From the NCBI RefSeq assembly GCF_002980495.1, contig NZ_PVBR01000020.1:38408-102407 (forward strand): DNA of 64,000 bases, read 5' to 3'. Position numbers and translations under genes: made by a program. The notes beneath the pieces were generated by a model. It saw only the letters and a program-made list of their open reading frames with translations. It had not been told where the DNA came from and ran no database searches. The DNA is from Phyllobacterium phragmitis. GTDB taxonomy: Bacteria > Pseudomonadota > Alphaproteobacteria > Rhizobiales > Rhizobiaceae. This document shows, one piece after another, positions 45,355-57,155 of this stretch; the first letter of the stretch is position 1; each line of letters opens with the position of its first letter.

Positions 45355-47649
45355 CTAAATCAGTTTCTCCGGCGTGATCGGCAGATCGCGTATCCGTTTG
45401 CCGGTGGCGTGGAAGACGGCGTTGGCGATGGCCGGGGCGACGCCGACGATGCCGACCTCGCCGACGCCCTTGCCGCCGAGGACGGAGGCATGCAGGTCGG
45501 GCACGCCGACCGAGATCACCTCGATATCCGGAATGTCCGCATTGGTCGGCACGAGATAGTCGCCGAGATTGTTGTTGACGACACGGGCATTACGCGGATC
45601 GACGAGGCCTTCTTCGAGCAGCGCCTGGCCGATACCCATGATGATGCCGCCCTTCCACTGGCTCTCGACGAGCTTCGGGTTGTAGAGCCTGCCGCAGTCG
45701 AAGGCCGAGACGATGCGCGAGACGCGCACCGTGCCGAAATCCTCGTCGACACATACCTCGACGAAATGCGCGCACCAGCTATGCATGGAATAGTCGCCAT
45801 CGGTCGGCGCGCGCATGAGCGACATGGTGGTCCAGGCCTGCAGGCGGCCCTCGTCGTTGCGCAGCGCCTCGGGGAGGGTATCGCGCTTCACTTCGATACG
45901 GTCGCGGCCAGTTCGCGCCATCAGCTCGGCGATGGTGACGGCCGGCCCGTCGCCGCGCGGCGCTGCGATCATGCCGTCGGCCACCGACAGTGTGTTGGCG
46001 CCGCTGTCGCGGAACGGCGAGTTGGGGTCGTTGAGCGCAAGCCCGACCAGTTCCTCGCGCGCCGCCAGTGCCGCCTTGTGGACGGCGCCGGTCATGACGC
46101 CGGCAAGCATCGAACCGCCGGCGACGGCCGATCCGGGCAGCGACGAATCGCCAAGCCTGACCTCGACCTGATCGACCGGCACGCCGAGCGCTTCGGCCGC
46201 CGTCTGGGCGAGGATCGTATAGGTGCCCTGTCCCATGTCGATGGCGCCGCTTATGACCTCGACAATGCCGTCGTTGCGGATGCCGATGATCGCCTCGCCA
46301 TAGGCGCGGATGACCGGGAAGGTGCCGATTGCGACGCCCCAGCCGATCAGTTCGCGACCATTGCGCATGGAGCGTGGTTCGGGCGTGCGCCGGGCCCAGC
46401 CGAAGGCCTCGGCGCCCGCCGCAAGCGCCTCCCGGAGATGGCGCGTCGACCAGGGCTTGCCGGACTGCGGGTCCTTTTCGGCGTCGTTCTTGAGCCGCAG
46501 TTCCACCGGATCGATCCCGGTGGCGTAAGCCAGTTCGTCCATGGCGGATTCGATGCCGAAGGCGCTGGGGTTCTTGCCCGGCGCGCGCAGCGGCCCCGGC
46601 GTCACGGTGTTGACCGGAACCAGCCGGTGCTGTGAGCTGAAATTCGAAACCGCATAGAGCAGCGGCGTGGCGGCGCCGGTATTTTCCACCCAGGTTCCGA
46701 CCGTCGAGGTCTCGTTGGCGCCGCGATGGACGACCGCCTGCAACACGCCGTCCGCGTTCGCGCCGAGCGCGACCGTCTGGCGCGTCGCCGCCCGGCCGCC
46801 ATAGGCGGTGAAAGTCTGCGGACGCGTGACGGCGAGCTTCACCGGCCGGCCGAGCCTCCTGGCGGCTGAGGCGGCGAGTGCGCCGTAAAAAGACGCGGAG
46901 GCCTTCGATCCGAAGCCGCCGCCGATGAAGGGCGAGATCAGCGTGACGTTCTCATGAGGAAGCCCGAACCATTCCGCATAGGAGCGCGCCATGCCGTGCG
47001 TCCACTGGCTCGGCTCGTAAACGGTGAGGTGGTCGCCCTCCCAGGCTGCGATCAGGCCATGCGGCTCGATCGCCACGTGATATTCGCGAGGGGTGCGGTA
47101 TTCGGCTTCGATCCTGACCGGCGCTGCGGCAAACGCTGTCTCGGCCTCGCCCCAGGCCACCGTCAGATTGTCGACGAGGTTGCCTTCGCTGGCATTGGGA
47201 TCGTCGAGGCCGACCGTCGCCGTCGTCTCCTCATAGGCGATCTTGATCAGGGCGGCCGCCGCGGTCGCCTGTTCGAGCGTTTCGGCCACCACCGCCGCGA
47301 CGGCCTGGCCGTTGAACGCGATCTCCGGGACGAGCGGACGATAGACCCCCTCGGCGCGATTGCCGAACCAGTCCGAGGCAAACTTGAGACCGAGATCATC
47401 GTTTGATGTGAGCACGAGGCGCACGCCGGGCGCGGCCTCAGCCGCCGCGGTGTCGACCCTGATCACCCGGCCGGCCGCGATCGTGCCTGGCACCAGCACG
47501 GCGTGGGCGAGATTTTCGAGCCGGTGCTCCAGGGCATAGGTCGCCTCGCCGGTGATCTTCAGATGCCCGTCTATACGGGACTGCCGCCCGCCGACGCCAC
47601 CTCCGTCGGAAGCTTCACCATGTTTCACAGGACGATCGAGAACGGTCAT
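45355..47649 (-). CDS. Molybdopterin-binding subunit, xanthine dehydrogenase family
   Basis: 764 residues. Moco-binding motifs visible: FIGGGFGSKA, TPGPLRAPGKNPSAF, AIDMGQGTYTI and the near-C-terminal GKGVGEVG with the catalytic-type Glu. It resembles the PaoC/YagR large subunit of aldehyde oxidoreductases. ATG 47649 overlaps the FAD-subunit stop (ATGA); the frame runs on upstream but that is inside the neighbour. Substrate, perhaps an aldehyde in C1 metabolism, is not proven. Confidence 0.93.
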   Translation of the reverse strand: MTVLDRPVKHGEASDGGGVGGRQSRIDGHLKITGEATYALEHRLENLAHAVLVPGTIAAGRVIRVDTAAAEAAPGVRLVLTSNDDLGLKFASDWFGNRAEGVYRPLVPEIAFNGQAVAAVVAETLEQATAAAALIKIAYEETTATVGLDDPNASEGNLVDNLTVAWGEAETAFAAAPVRIEAEYRTPREYHVAIEPHGLIAAWEGDHLTVYEPSQWTHGMARSYAEWFGLPHENVTLISPFIGGGFGSKASASFYGALAASAARRLGRPVKLAVTRPQTFTAYGGRAATRQTVALGANADGVLQAVVHRGANETSTVGTWVENTGAATPLLYAVSNFSSQHRLVPVNTVTPGPLRAPGKNPSAFGIESAMDELAYATGIDPVELRLKNDAEKDPQSGKPWSTRHLREALAAGAEAFGWARRTPEPRSMRNGRELIGWGVAIGTFPVIRAYGEAIIGIRNDGIVEVISGAIDMGQGTYTILAQTAAEALGVPVDQVEVRLGDSSLPGSAVAGGSMLAGVMTGAVHKAALAAREELVGLALNDPNSPFRDSGANTLSVADGMIAAPRGDGPAVTIAELMARTGRDRIEVKRDTLPEALRNDEGRLQAWTTMSLMRAPTDGDYSMHSWCAHFVEVCVDEDFGTVRVSRIVSAFDCGRLYNPKLVESQWKGGIIMGIGQALLEEGLVDPRNARVVNNNLGDYLVPTNADIPDIEVISVGVPDLHASVLGGKGVGEVGIVGVAPAIANAVFHATGKRIRDLPITPEKLI

Positions 47650-48653
47650 GCCACACCTCCAACTTTCAAAATGGCGCGCGCGACGACACGCGGCGCAAGT
47701 TCGATCTTGTAATGGTTGCCGTCCCGACCGACACCCTGATCGACGCGGGAGCTGAGCGCCCCTTCGACGGCAAGCAGGCTGGCGCGTTGCACCGTTTCCG
47801 GCTCCAGCGTCTTGCCCCGCAGCGCGTCTTCCACTGCCCGGGCGCGCCACGGCTTCGTCGCCACGCCGCCGAGCGCCACGCGCAGATCGCGAATGGTCCT
47901 GCCATCGGGTTCAAGTTCGATGCCGACCGCAGCGCTTGCGGCGGCGAATTCATAGGATTGGCGGTCGCGGACCTTCAGATAGGTCGAGCGGCGCGCGGCG
48001 GGTGAGGCCGGAATGGTGATCGCGGTGATGATCTCGCCCGGCTCGATCGCATGTTCCCGGTCGGGCGTGTCTCCCGGCAGGAGAAAGAAATCGTCCACGG
48101 CCACGCTGCGCTCGCCGAGATGAACCATGGCATCGAAGGCGACGAGGGCTGCGGCGAGATCGCCGGGATTGGTGGCGATGCAGGACTGGCTCGTGCCGAG
48201 GATAGCATGATTGCGATTGACGCCGCCGATCGCCGAACAGCCGCTTCCCGGCGCGCGCTTGTTGCAGGCGGGGAAGGTGGCCGGATCGCGGAAATAGGCG
48301 CAACGCGTGCGCTGCATGAGGTTGCCGCCTGATGTCGCCATGTTGCGGATCTGCGGTGATGCCGCCTGCCACAAGGCCTCCGAAACGGCGGGAAAATGCG
48401 TCATTATGCCTGCATCCTCGGCGATTTGGCTCATCCTGGCGAGCGCGCCGATGAAGGCGCCTTGCGCGTCGACGCGGATGTCGCCCAGGCCTTTGAGATG
48501 GGTGATGTCGACGACGCTCTCAGGTTCGGTGACGCCGCATTTGGCGAGGTCGAGCAGGGTGGTTCCGCCGGCGAGCAGCATGGCGGAGGGGAGCGCCGCG
48601 GCGCGGCGCGCATCATCCAGCGAGCCGGCGCGAAAATAGGAAAAATCTCTCAT
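47646..48653 (-). CDS. FAD-binding subunit with extra Fe-S cysteines, xanthine dehydrogenase family
   Basis: 335 residues. FAD motifs LLAGGTTLLDLAK and NMATSGGNLMQRTRC. Four cysteines, C118, C130, C139 and C158, in CAYFRD...CNKRAPGSGC...SQSCIATNP match the extra 4Fe-4S insertion of PaoB/YagS. Start ATG 48653 after GGAGTAGG. Middle gene of the hydroxylase operon. Confidence 0.92.
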   Translation of the reverse strand: MRDFSYFRAGSLDDARRAAALPSAMLLAGGTTLLDLAKCGVTEPESVVDITHLKGLGDIRVDAQGAFIGALARMSQIAEDAGIMTHFPAVSEALWQAASPQIRNMATSGGNLMQRTRCAYFRDPATFPACNKRAPGSGCSAIGGVNRNHAILGTSQSCIATNPGDLAAALVAFDAMVHLGERSVAVDDFFLLPGDTPDREHAIEPGEIITAITIPASPAARRSTYLKVRDRQSYEFAAASAAVGIELEPDGRTIRDLRVALGGVATKPWRARAVEDALRGKTLEPETVQRASLLAVEGALSSRVDQGVGRDGNHYKIELAPRVVARAILKVGGVA

Positions 48654-48658
48654 GATGC

Positions 48659-49156
48659 CTACTCCGCTGCCTGTTTGTGTGCAGTCAAATCTTCCGCAGC
48701 CTGACGAACCGCCGCGACGATGTGCGGATAGGCCCCGCAACGGCAGAGATTGCCCGACATATATTCGCGAATCTCGTCATCCGATCCGGCATGGCCCTCG
48801 CGAATGCAGGCAACCGCGGACATGATCTGCCCCGGCGTGCAATAGCCGCACTGGAAGGCGTCATATTCGAGGAACGCCGCCTGTACGGGGTGAAGCTCGC
48901 CATTCGAGCCGGCGAGCCCTTCGATGGTGGTGACCGCCTGGCCCTCGGCCTGTGCGGCAAGGGTGAGGCAGGCGAGCACGCGTTCTCCGTCGACATGGAC
49001 GGTGCATGCGCCGCACTGGCCGTGGTCGCAGCCCTTCTTGGTGCCGGTGAGGCCCAGATGTTCGCGAAGCGCATCCAGAAGCGTGACGCGCGGCTCGATA
49101 TCGAGCGCCTGCATGCGCCCGTTGATTTCAAGATGAACGATTGTCCGGTTCGTCAT
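48659..49156 (-). CDS. 2Fe-2S subunit, xanthine dehydrogenase family
   Basis: 165 residues. The plant-ferredoxin cluster is in KGCDHGQCGACTVHVDG with a later Cys (VLACLTLAA); the second cluster is in CGYCTPGQIM and CRCGAYP. No Tat signal is seen, so unlike PaoA of E. coli this enzyme should be cytoplasmic. ATG 49156 follows AGGACGG. First gene of the three-gene operon. Confidence 0.93.
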   Translation of the reverse strand: MTNRTIVHLEINGRMQALDIEPRVTLLDALREHLGLTGTKKGCDHGQCGACTVHVDGERVLACLTLAAQAEGQAVTTIEGLAGSNGELHPVQAAFLEYDAFQCGYCTPGQIMSAVACIREGHAGSDDEIREYMSGNLCRCGAYPHIVAAVRQAAEDLTAHKQAAE

Positions 49157-49442
49157 TTCCGTCCTGCTCCATTCATGGCGTGACGTCCGCCAGGTCCGGC
49201 CCGGCGGCGAGGCAGAGGGGTATTGAGCCCATTGCTCAAATTCAGGAGGATCGATGCCATGCGTCTTCGCGATGCCGCAGGGCAGGCAGGGCCTTGCAAG
49301 CGCGAAAGACATGTCATACTCGATCCCTTGCGGATTGGATTAACAGTCGAGGTGTTTCGATGTAAATCGGAGGCGCCTCCGTTTCTGATCCTAGTCGCTT
49401 GCCGCTTGCGGTCAAGTCACTAATTGTTGTTGGAGCCAACTA
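49157..49442. promoter_or_regulatory. Divergent promoter region with palindromic operator candidate
   Basis: 286 bases between the divergent hydroxylase operon and the TetR gene. CGGAGGCGCCTCCG at 49368-49381 is a perfect 14-base palindrome and the best candidate for the TetR-type operator. No separate gene is supported. Confidence 0.55.
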
Positions 49443-50078
49443 TTGACGACCAAGCCGCCGACCATTTCCGAAGAGGCCCGGCCTGTTGCGCCTGAAAAGC
49501 GCCTGCGGGCCGATGCCCGCCGCAATCGTGACAAGCTCCTCGAAACCGCCAGGACGGCTTTTGCCGAACATGGGGTGGATACCTCCCTGGAAGATATCGC
49601 GCGGCGCGCCGGCGTCGGGATCGGAACGCTCTATCGGCATTTTCCGACGCGGGAGCATCTTGTCGAGATGGTCTATCGCCGCGAGGTCGAGGCGCTGTGT
49701 GCGGCGGCCGACGATCTGGCACGGCAGCATGCGCCGGATGCGGCGTTAGCGGAATGGATGCAGCGTTTCGTCGATTACATCGCGGCCAAGCGCGGCATGG
49801 CGAGCAGCCTGCGCATCCTGCTGACGAGCAATTCGGAGCTCTTCGCCGACGTATCCGGCATGGTCGCACTCGCATTGCGCCGTCTGGTCGATGCCGCGGT
49901 GGCGGATGGTTCGATCCGCGGCGACATCGAAAGCTCCGATGTGCTGCACGCGCTTTCGGGCATCTATTCGGCTCCCGATACGCCTGACTGGCGCGACCGG
50001 TCGCGCCGGCTGGTGTCGCTCCTCATGGATGGGCTGCGCTGGGGTTCTCCGAAGGCGGGCGCGAACCGGAAACCTTGA
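49443..50078 (+). CDS. TetR-family transcriptional regulator
   Basis: 211 residues, TTG start 49443 about seven bases after GGAG. The helix-turn-helix is DTSLEDIARRAGVGIGTLYRHFPTREHLV near residues 45-75. The C-terminal ligand domain is diverged. Divergent placement suggests it controls the hydroxylase operon at 45355-49156. Start codon choice is moderately certain. Confidence 0.9.
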   Translation: MTTKPPTISEEARPVAPEKRLRADARRNRDKLLETARTAFAEHGVDTSLEDIARRAGVGIGTLYRHFPTREHLVEMVYRREVEALCAAADDLARQHAPDAALAEWMQRFVDYIAAKRGMASSLRILLTSNSELFADVSGMVALALRRLVDAAVADGSIRGDIESSDVLHALSGIYSAPDTPDWRDRSRRLVSLLMDGLRWGSPKAGANRKP

Positions 50079-50389
50079 TCAGACTCCCGATACAAAGGGA
50101 TCGTCCGTCACGCTGAGCTTCGGCTTCCGGCGTGACGGGAGGCTGATCGGGCGGCCGAGGACGAGGGCCATCGATGTGAAGGGCGACGATCAGGCCGAAA
50201 ATCATTCGTCAATGCGGCCGTCGCGGCTCCGGGCGGGAACGTGGAGCGGTTCCTGTTTTGATGGAATCCCTGATGTTACGCCATTCTGCATGACTGCTGC
50301 GGTGGAGCGGGCGAGGATTCCTGTGCTCGTCACAGTTGCCACGCCTCGACGATGCCGCGGCCGCTACGGCGGAAACGAGGCTCCAGCGC
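50079..50389. repeat. Intergenic region with CACAGGAAT-type repeat relic
   Basis: GATTCCTGTGCTCGTCACAG near 50314-50333 followed by GATGCCGCGGCCGCTACGGCGG near 50351-50372 is a member of the family at 20940-21140. Nothing coding is supported in the 311 bases between the convergent TetR and SDR genes. Confidence 0.65.
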
Positions 50390-51100
50390 TCAGACGTGCC
50401 GCGTGATGCCGCCGTCGACGCGGATGTTCTGGCCGGTGATGTAGCCCGCATCGTCGCAGAGCAGGAAGGCCGCCGTCTTGGCGATTTCCTCGACCGTTCC
50501 AACGCGCTTCATCGGCACCGCATCCGCCGTCTCCTGCTTGTGGTCGAGACTGTCGATATAGCCGGGGAGGAGGGCGTTCATGCGGATATTGTTGGCGCCG
50601 TAGCGGTCCGCATAGAGTTTGGTATAAGCGCCGACGGCGGCGCGATAGGCGCAGGAGACGGGAAATTTCAGCGTTGGTTCGAAGGCCGCGAAGGTGGTGA
50701 TGTTGACCCAGGCGCCCTTGCCCTGGCTGAGCATCAGCGGCGTCACCAGGCGCGCCATGCGCACCAGGTGCAGAATCATCATCTCGTTGCCGAGAACCCA
50801 GCTCTCGTCGGTGATGTCGAGGAGATCGCCCTTCGGCGGATGCCCCGTATGATTGACCACGGCATCGATGCGGCCGTAGCGGCTCACCGCCAAATCCACC
50901 AGCGCCTCGAGGTCGGTCAAATTTTGCGCCGATCCCTTGATGCCGACGCCGCCAAGCTCGTCCGCCAGTTCGACGGCGCTTCCCGACGGCGACATCAGAG
51001 CCAGGCGATAGCCCCGTTCGCCCAATTCCCTGGCAATTGCGGCGCCCATGCCGCGCCCGCCGCCCGTGATCACCGCTACTGGCTTCTCGTCTGCCGGCAT
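50390..51100 (-). CDS. SDR-family protein with altered catalytic residues
   Basis: 236 residues with a normal nucleotide-binding motif (VITGGGRGMGAAIA) and the C-terminal LLPGYIDSL and RVDGGITRHV segments of short-chain dehydrogenases. The active-site positions that normally hold Ser, Tyr and Lys read T136, S149 and R153 (ITTF...SCAYR); Y152 is one residue from Arg. So it may be a non-classical SDR. ATG 51100 follows GAGGAGAATC. Substrate unknown. Confidence 0.85.
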   Translation of the reverse strand: MPADEKPVAVITGGGRGMGAAIARELGERGYRLALMSPSGSAVELADELGGVGIKGSAQNLTDLEALVDLAVSRYGRIDAVVNHTGHPPKGDLLDITDESWVLGNEMMILHLVRMARLVTPLMLSQGKGAWVNITTFAAFEPTLKFPVSCAYRAAVGAYTKLYADRYGANNIRMNALLPGYIDSLDHKQETADAVPMKRVGTVEEIAKTAAFLLCDDAGYITGQNIRVDGGITRHV

Positions 51101-51287
51101 CTGATTCTCCTCTGCACCGTATATTCGTGTGGACGATAGCCAGTCATTGCATCCTTGGCCAGAGGTCGAGCAATGTTGCTCAACGGGTGTGGTTGCGGTT
51201 CGGGCGATGACGCCGTATACGAAATCTTCACCATATTGCCGCAATCGCAATTATCATTCGCGACGCACTCCAACCGGGGACCATCTC

Positions 51288-51950
51288 ATGATCAAGAAGT
51301 TTTCCATTGCTGCCCTGGCGGCGACGTTTCTCGCAGGCTGCACGACCGATCCCTATACCGGGCAGCAGAAGGTGTCGAATACGGCTGGCGGCGCGGCCAT
51401 CGGTGCCGCCGTCGGCGCGCTGGGCGGTCTGGCCGTCGGCGGATCGAGCCGTGCGCAGCGCAATGCCGTGCTGATCGGCGCAGGCATCGGCGCACTGGGC
51501 GGCGGCGCCATCGGCAATTATATGGACCGCCAGGAATCGGAGCTGCGGGCGCAGCTTCAGGGCACCGGCGTTTCGGTCACCCGCAATGGCGACCAGATCA
51601 TCTTGAACATGCCGTCGAACATCACTTTCGATACCGATCAGGACGCGGTGAAGAGCCAGTTCTACGCGACGCTCAATTCCGTTGCGATCGTATTGCGCAA
51701 GTTCAACCAGTCGCTCGTCGACGTCTACGGCCATACCGATTCGACCGGCAGCGCCAGCTACAACCAGCAGCTTTCGCAGCGCCGCGCCCAGTCCGTCGCC
51801 AATTATCTGGGCAGCCAGGGCATCGACCAGCGCCGCTTCGCCGTCATCGGCTATGGCGCGACGCAGCCCGTCGCCACCAATGCCACGGAAGCCGGCCGCG
51901 CGCAGAACCGCCGCGTCGAGATCCAGATTTCGCCGCTTACCCAGGGATAA
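51288..51950 (+). CDS. OmpA-family outer-membrane lipoprotein
   Basis: 220 residues. Lipoprotein signal with lipobox LAGC (lipidated Cys about residue 18). Residues about 30-75 form a glycine-zipper segment (GGAAIGAAVGALGGLAVGG, AGIGALGGGAIGNYMD). The C-terminal OmpA domain binds peptidoglycan (FDTDQDAVK, VYGHTDSTGSASYNQQLSQR). ATG 51288 gives the signal; longer upstream frames do not. The end of the gene is duplicated as a tandem repeat. Confidence 0.93.
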   Translation: MIKKFSIAALAATFLAGCTTDPYTGQQKVSNTAGGAAIGAAVGALGGLAVGGSSRAQRNAVLIGAGIGALGGGAIGNYMDRQESELRAQLQGTGVSVTRNGDQIILNMPSNITFDTDQDAVKSQFYATLNSVAIVLRKFNQSLVDVYGHTDSTGSASYNQQLSQRRAQSVANYLGSQGIDQRRFAVIGYGATQPVATNATEAGRAQNRRVEIQISPLTQG

Positions 51951-52035
51951 ATCCGTAGAGTAGAATTTACCCGGGGATAAATCCGGAGAATTTACCCTGG
52001 GATAAATCCGTAGAATTGACCCGGGGATAAAGCTG
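51939..52035. repeat. 25-bp tandem repeat overlapping the lipoprotein stop codon
   Basis: Four units start at 51939, 51969, 51994 and 52019 with consensus ACCCGGGGATAAATCCGTAG plus AATTT; the first is 30 bases because of a five-base insertion and the last is partial. The TAA of the gene is inside the first unit, so the repeat looks like serial duplication of the 3' end. Confidence 0.9.
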
Positions 52036-52053
52036 CCTGATACGGCACGAATG

Positions 52054-52083
52054 AAGCGCGGTCTCCAGAGGCCGCGCTTTTTT
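52054..52083 (+). terminator. Rho-independent terminator after lipoprotein gene
   Basis: AAGCGCGG (52054-52061) pairs with CCGCGCTT (52072-52079), followed by a T run to 52083. Confidence 0.88.
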
Positions 52084-52233
52084 ATTGCCTGTCGTGAACG
52101 GATCGGCAGGGCCTGATCGGGAGGGGCGCCCACGCTACCTGTCGCCGCCGTTACCGAATCGTGCGACGCGATGCCGGGTCGAAATCGTATACCGACGATC
52201 TTTTTTGTAACACGCGATCAACCGCCAAAGCGG

Positions 52234-52248
52234 GAACATATAATGAAC
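52234..52248 (+). promoter_or_regulatory. LexA (SOS) box upstream of recA
   Basis: GAACATATAATGAAC is a direct repeat GAAC-N7-GAAC, the complement of the alphaproteobacterial LexA consensus GTTC-N7-GTTC. It lies 123 bases before the recA start, within an AT-rich promoter region. The rest of 52084-52371 shows no gene. Confidence 0.85.
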
Positions 52249-52371
52249 ATTTTTGTAATATCCATGATTTTCAATCAGTTGCAGGCCTTGCCAACTGAGA
52301 ACAAAACAGATACAAATAGTTTTCAAGAACGGGTTGTCCGGGCTTCATGCACCACACAGGGGTAGTGTAAC

Positions 52372-53469
52372 ATGTCTCAGAATTCGTTGCGACTTGTTGA
52401 GGATAATTCAGTGGATAAGACTAAGGCTCTGGACGCGGCGCTGTCTCAGATTGAGCGGGCGTTCGGCAAGGGTTCGATCATGCGGCTCGGTCAGAACGAG
52501 CAGGTGGTTGAAATAGAAACGGTTTCGACCGGATCGCTTTCTCTCGATATCGCGCTTGGTGTGGGCGGTCTGCCCAAGGGGCGCATCATCGAAATCTATG
52601 GTCCGGAAAGCTCGGGCAAGACGACGCTGGCGCTGCATACGATCGCCGAAGCGCAGAAGAAGGGCGGTATCTGCGCCTTCGTCGATGCGGAGCATGCGCT
52701 CGATCCCGTCTATGCCCGCAAGCTTGGCGTGGATCTGGAAAATCTTCTGATCTCGCAGCCCGACACGGGCGAGCAGGCGTTGGAGATTACCGATACGCTG
52801 GTGCGTTCCGGCGCAATCGATGTGCTGGTGATCGATTCCGTCGCGGCGCTGACGCCGCGTGCTGAAATCGAGGGCGAGATGGGCGATTCCCTGCCTGGTC
52901 TGCAGGCCCGCCTGATGAGCCAGGCGCTGCGCAAGCTGACCGCATCCATCTCGCGTTCCAACTGCATGGTCGTCTTCATCAACCAGATCCGCATGAAGAT
53001 CGGCGTCATGTTCGGTTCGCCGGAGACGACGACGGGCGGCAATGCACTGAAATTCTATGCCTCCGTCCGCCTCGACATCCGCCGCATCGGCGCCGTCAAG
53101 GAGCGCGACGAGGTGGTGGGGAATCAAACTCGGGTAAAGGTTGTCAAAAACAAGCTCGCACCGCCCTTCAAGCAGGTGGAGTTCGACATCATGTATGGCG
53201 CCGGCGTCTCCAAGATGGGCGAGTTGGTCGATCTTGGCGTCAAGGCTGGTGTGGTCGAGAAATCGGGCTCATGGTTCTCCTATAATTCGCAGCGTCTGGG
53301 GCAGGGGCGTGATAATGCCAAGCTGTTCCTCAGGGACAATCCGGAAGTGGCGCGCGAGATCGAGCTGACGCTGCGCCAGAACGCCGGCCTCATCGCCGAG
53401 CAGCTTCTCGATGAGGCTCGTCCCGGCGGGGCGGATGACGATGATGGTGCCGACACGGCGGAAATGTAG
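52372..53469 (+). CDS. recA: Recombinase A
   Basis: 365 residues. Walker [10 protein letters not shown] at about 77-85, [19 protein letters not shown] (Walker B and loop 1 region), [20 protein letters not shown] (loop 2) and an acidic C-terminal tail ending [14 protein letters not shown]. Strand exchange, DNA repair and LexA cleavage. Regulated by the SOS box at 52234. Confidence 0.99.
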   Translation: MSQNSLRLVEDNSVDKTKALDAALSQIERAFGKGSIMRLGQNEQVVEIETVSTGSLSLDIALGVGGLPKGRIIEIYGPESSGKTTLALHTIAEAQKKGGICAFVDAEHALDPVYARKLGVDLENLLISQPDTGEQALEITDTLVRSGAIDVLVIDSVAALTPRAEIEGEMGDSLPGLQARLMSQALRKLTASISRSNCMVVFINQIRMKIGVMFGSPETTTGGNALKFYASVRLDIRRIGAVKERDEVVGNQTRVKVVKNKLAPPFKQVEFDIMYGAGVSKMGELVDLGVKAGVVEKSGSWFSYNSQRLGQGRDNAKLFLRDNPEVAREIELTLRQNAGLIAEQLLDEARPGGADDDDGADTAEM

Positions 53470-53838
53470 GAACAGGCGTTAAGTCCAGGGACTTTCCATA
53501 ATGCGGGCCCGCGTTTTCCCTTCATTGCGAAGGCGGTAGCGCGGGCTTTTGCTTTGTAGCCTTGGGAGTAAGCCCTGGGGCAGCCCGGAGCATTCCAGGG
53601 GATATCCTTCCACTGCTTTTCGGCTGCCGGATTATCTGGACAGGGGTGCGCGGCATCGCTAAAAGCGGGCGGTCCGGGCGCGCTGCCCAAATTTGCCGAA
53701 GCACAGACTTGTTGCCCAGGCATGGAACTGGCCAGCGCACTATCCGGGCGCAGATCATTTCGGAAGGCGAAGCCAGCCAAGCGGCGGAGGCCCGGCAAGG
53801 CGGACGTCCCAGAGGTTCAGGGCCAAAAGGTATAGAGT
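53470..53838. other. recA-alaS intergenic with hairpin terminator
   Basis: GCCCGCG (53507-53513) pairs with CGCGGGC (53540-53546), followed by TTTT: a likely terminator for recA, though the loop is large. The remaining sequence to alaS (53555-53838) shows no recognisable RNA element or gene; it should contain the alaS promoter. Confidence 0.5.
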
Positions 53839-56496
<2,658 letters not shown>

Positions 56497-56807
56497 GCCG
56501 CAAGGGAATAAGGGATTGAACAGGCCGGGGTGATCCGGCCTGTTTTCGGTGGAGTGGTTTACTTTCAGATGAAAGCGGTGGCTCTATTTTCACTGTGGCG
56601 GTTGCGGCATCGCTGAGGCATGGCAACCTGTGACAAGCACAGGAATGACGGCAGCTTGGCTGTTGATGGCCAATTGCCAGCGTCTCCACTTACAGAATGG
56701 TTCTCGTCAGGGCGAAATCATCACCACTTCCGTCATTCCTGTGCCCGGGCCTGTGCTTGTCACAGGAATCCTGCCTCGCCATCTCCATTTCCTCGACGGT
56801 GAACTGC
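56497..56807. repeat. Two CACAGGAAT palindromes after alaS
   Basis: CTGTGACAAGCACAGGAATGACGG (shown in part) near 56629-56652 and CGTCATTCCTGTGCCCGGGC with CTTGTCACAGGAATCC near 56732-56771 are opposite members of the family at 20940-21100. No gene is supported in this gap. Before them, 56519-56545 (AGGCCGGGGTGATCCGGCCTG TTTT) is a likely alaS terminator. Confidence 0.7.
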
Positions 56808-57155
56808 CTAACCGTGAGCCGCCCTGCTATCGTCCGGCGCCTGGTCGCGATCATCAAGGCCGTAGTCGCGCAGAACACCGGCGATACGCAGCTGGTAGTT
56901 TTCGAAGACGCTGCCACGGCCTTTTGCCTGGGCGATGCGGTGCGCGGGGAGGTTGCGCCATTGTTTCACCGCCTCTTCATCGCGCCAGAACGAAAGCGAC
57001 AGGAGCTTTCCCGGTTCATGCAAGCTCTGGAACCGTTCGATGGACAAGAAGCCGTCTATTCCAAGCAATTCTCCGCGCAGTTCGGCGGCGATGTCGAGAT
57101 ATTGCGCCCGGCGCGTTTCGTCGGCGGGCCAGACTTCAAAAATCACCGCAATCAT
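56808..57155 (-). CDS. Antibiotic biosynthesis monooxygenase (ABM) domain protein
   Basis: 115 residues of the dimeric ferredoxin-like ABM fold: IAVIFEVWPADETRRAQYLDIAAELR and FLSIERFQSL, LLSLSFWRDEEAVKQWRN. Such proteins are small monooxygenases or haem/aldehyde-related enzymes; the substrate is unknown. ATG overlaps the NIPSNAP stop by 4 bases. Confidence 0.85.
   Translation of the reverse strand: MIAVIFEVWPADETRRAQYLDIAAELRGELLGIDGFLSIERFQSLHEPGKLLSLSFWRDEEAVKQWRNLPAHRIAQAKGRGSVFENYQLRIAGVLRDYGLDDRDQAPDDSRAAHG

Noticed and set aside
45346..46635. Open frame of 429 codons on the plus strand opposite the molybdopterin subunit
   Set aside because: Antisense shadow; the minus-strand protein has clear Moco-binding motifs.
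51939..52035. Possible CRISPR-like array
   Set aside because: Units are directly adjacent with no spacers; it is a simple tandem repeat of the gene end.
52171..52365. 64-codon frame upstream of recA
   Set aside because: Contains the LexA box and recA promoter; no ribosome binding site or homology recognised.
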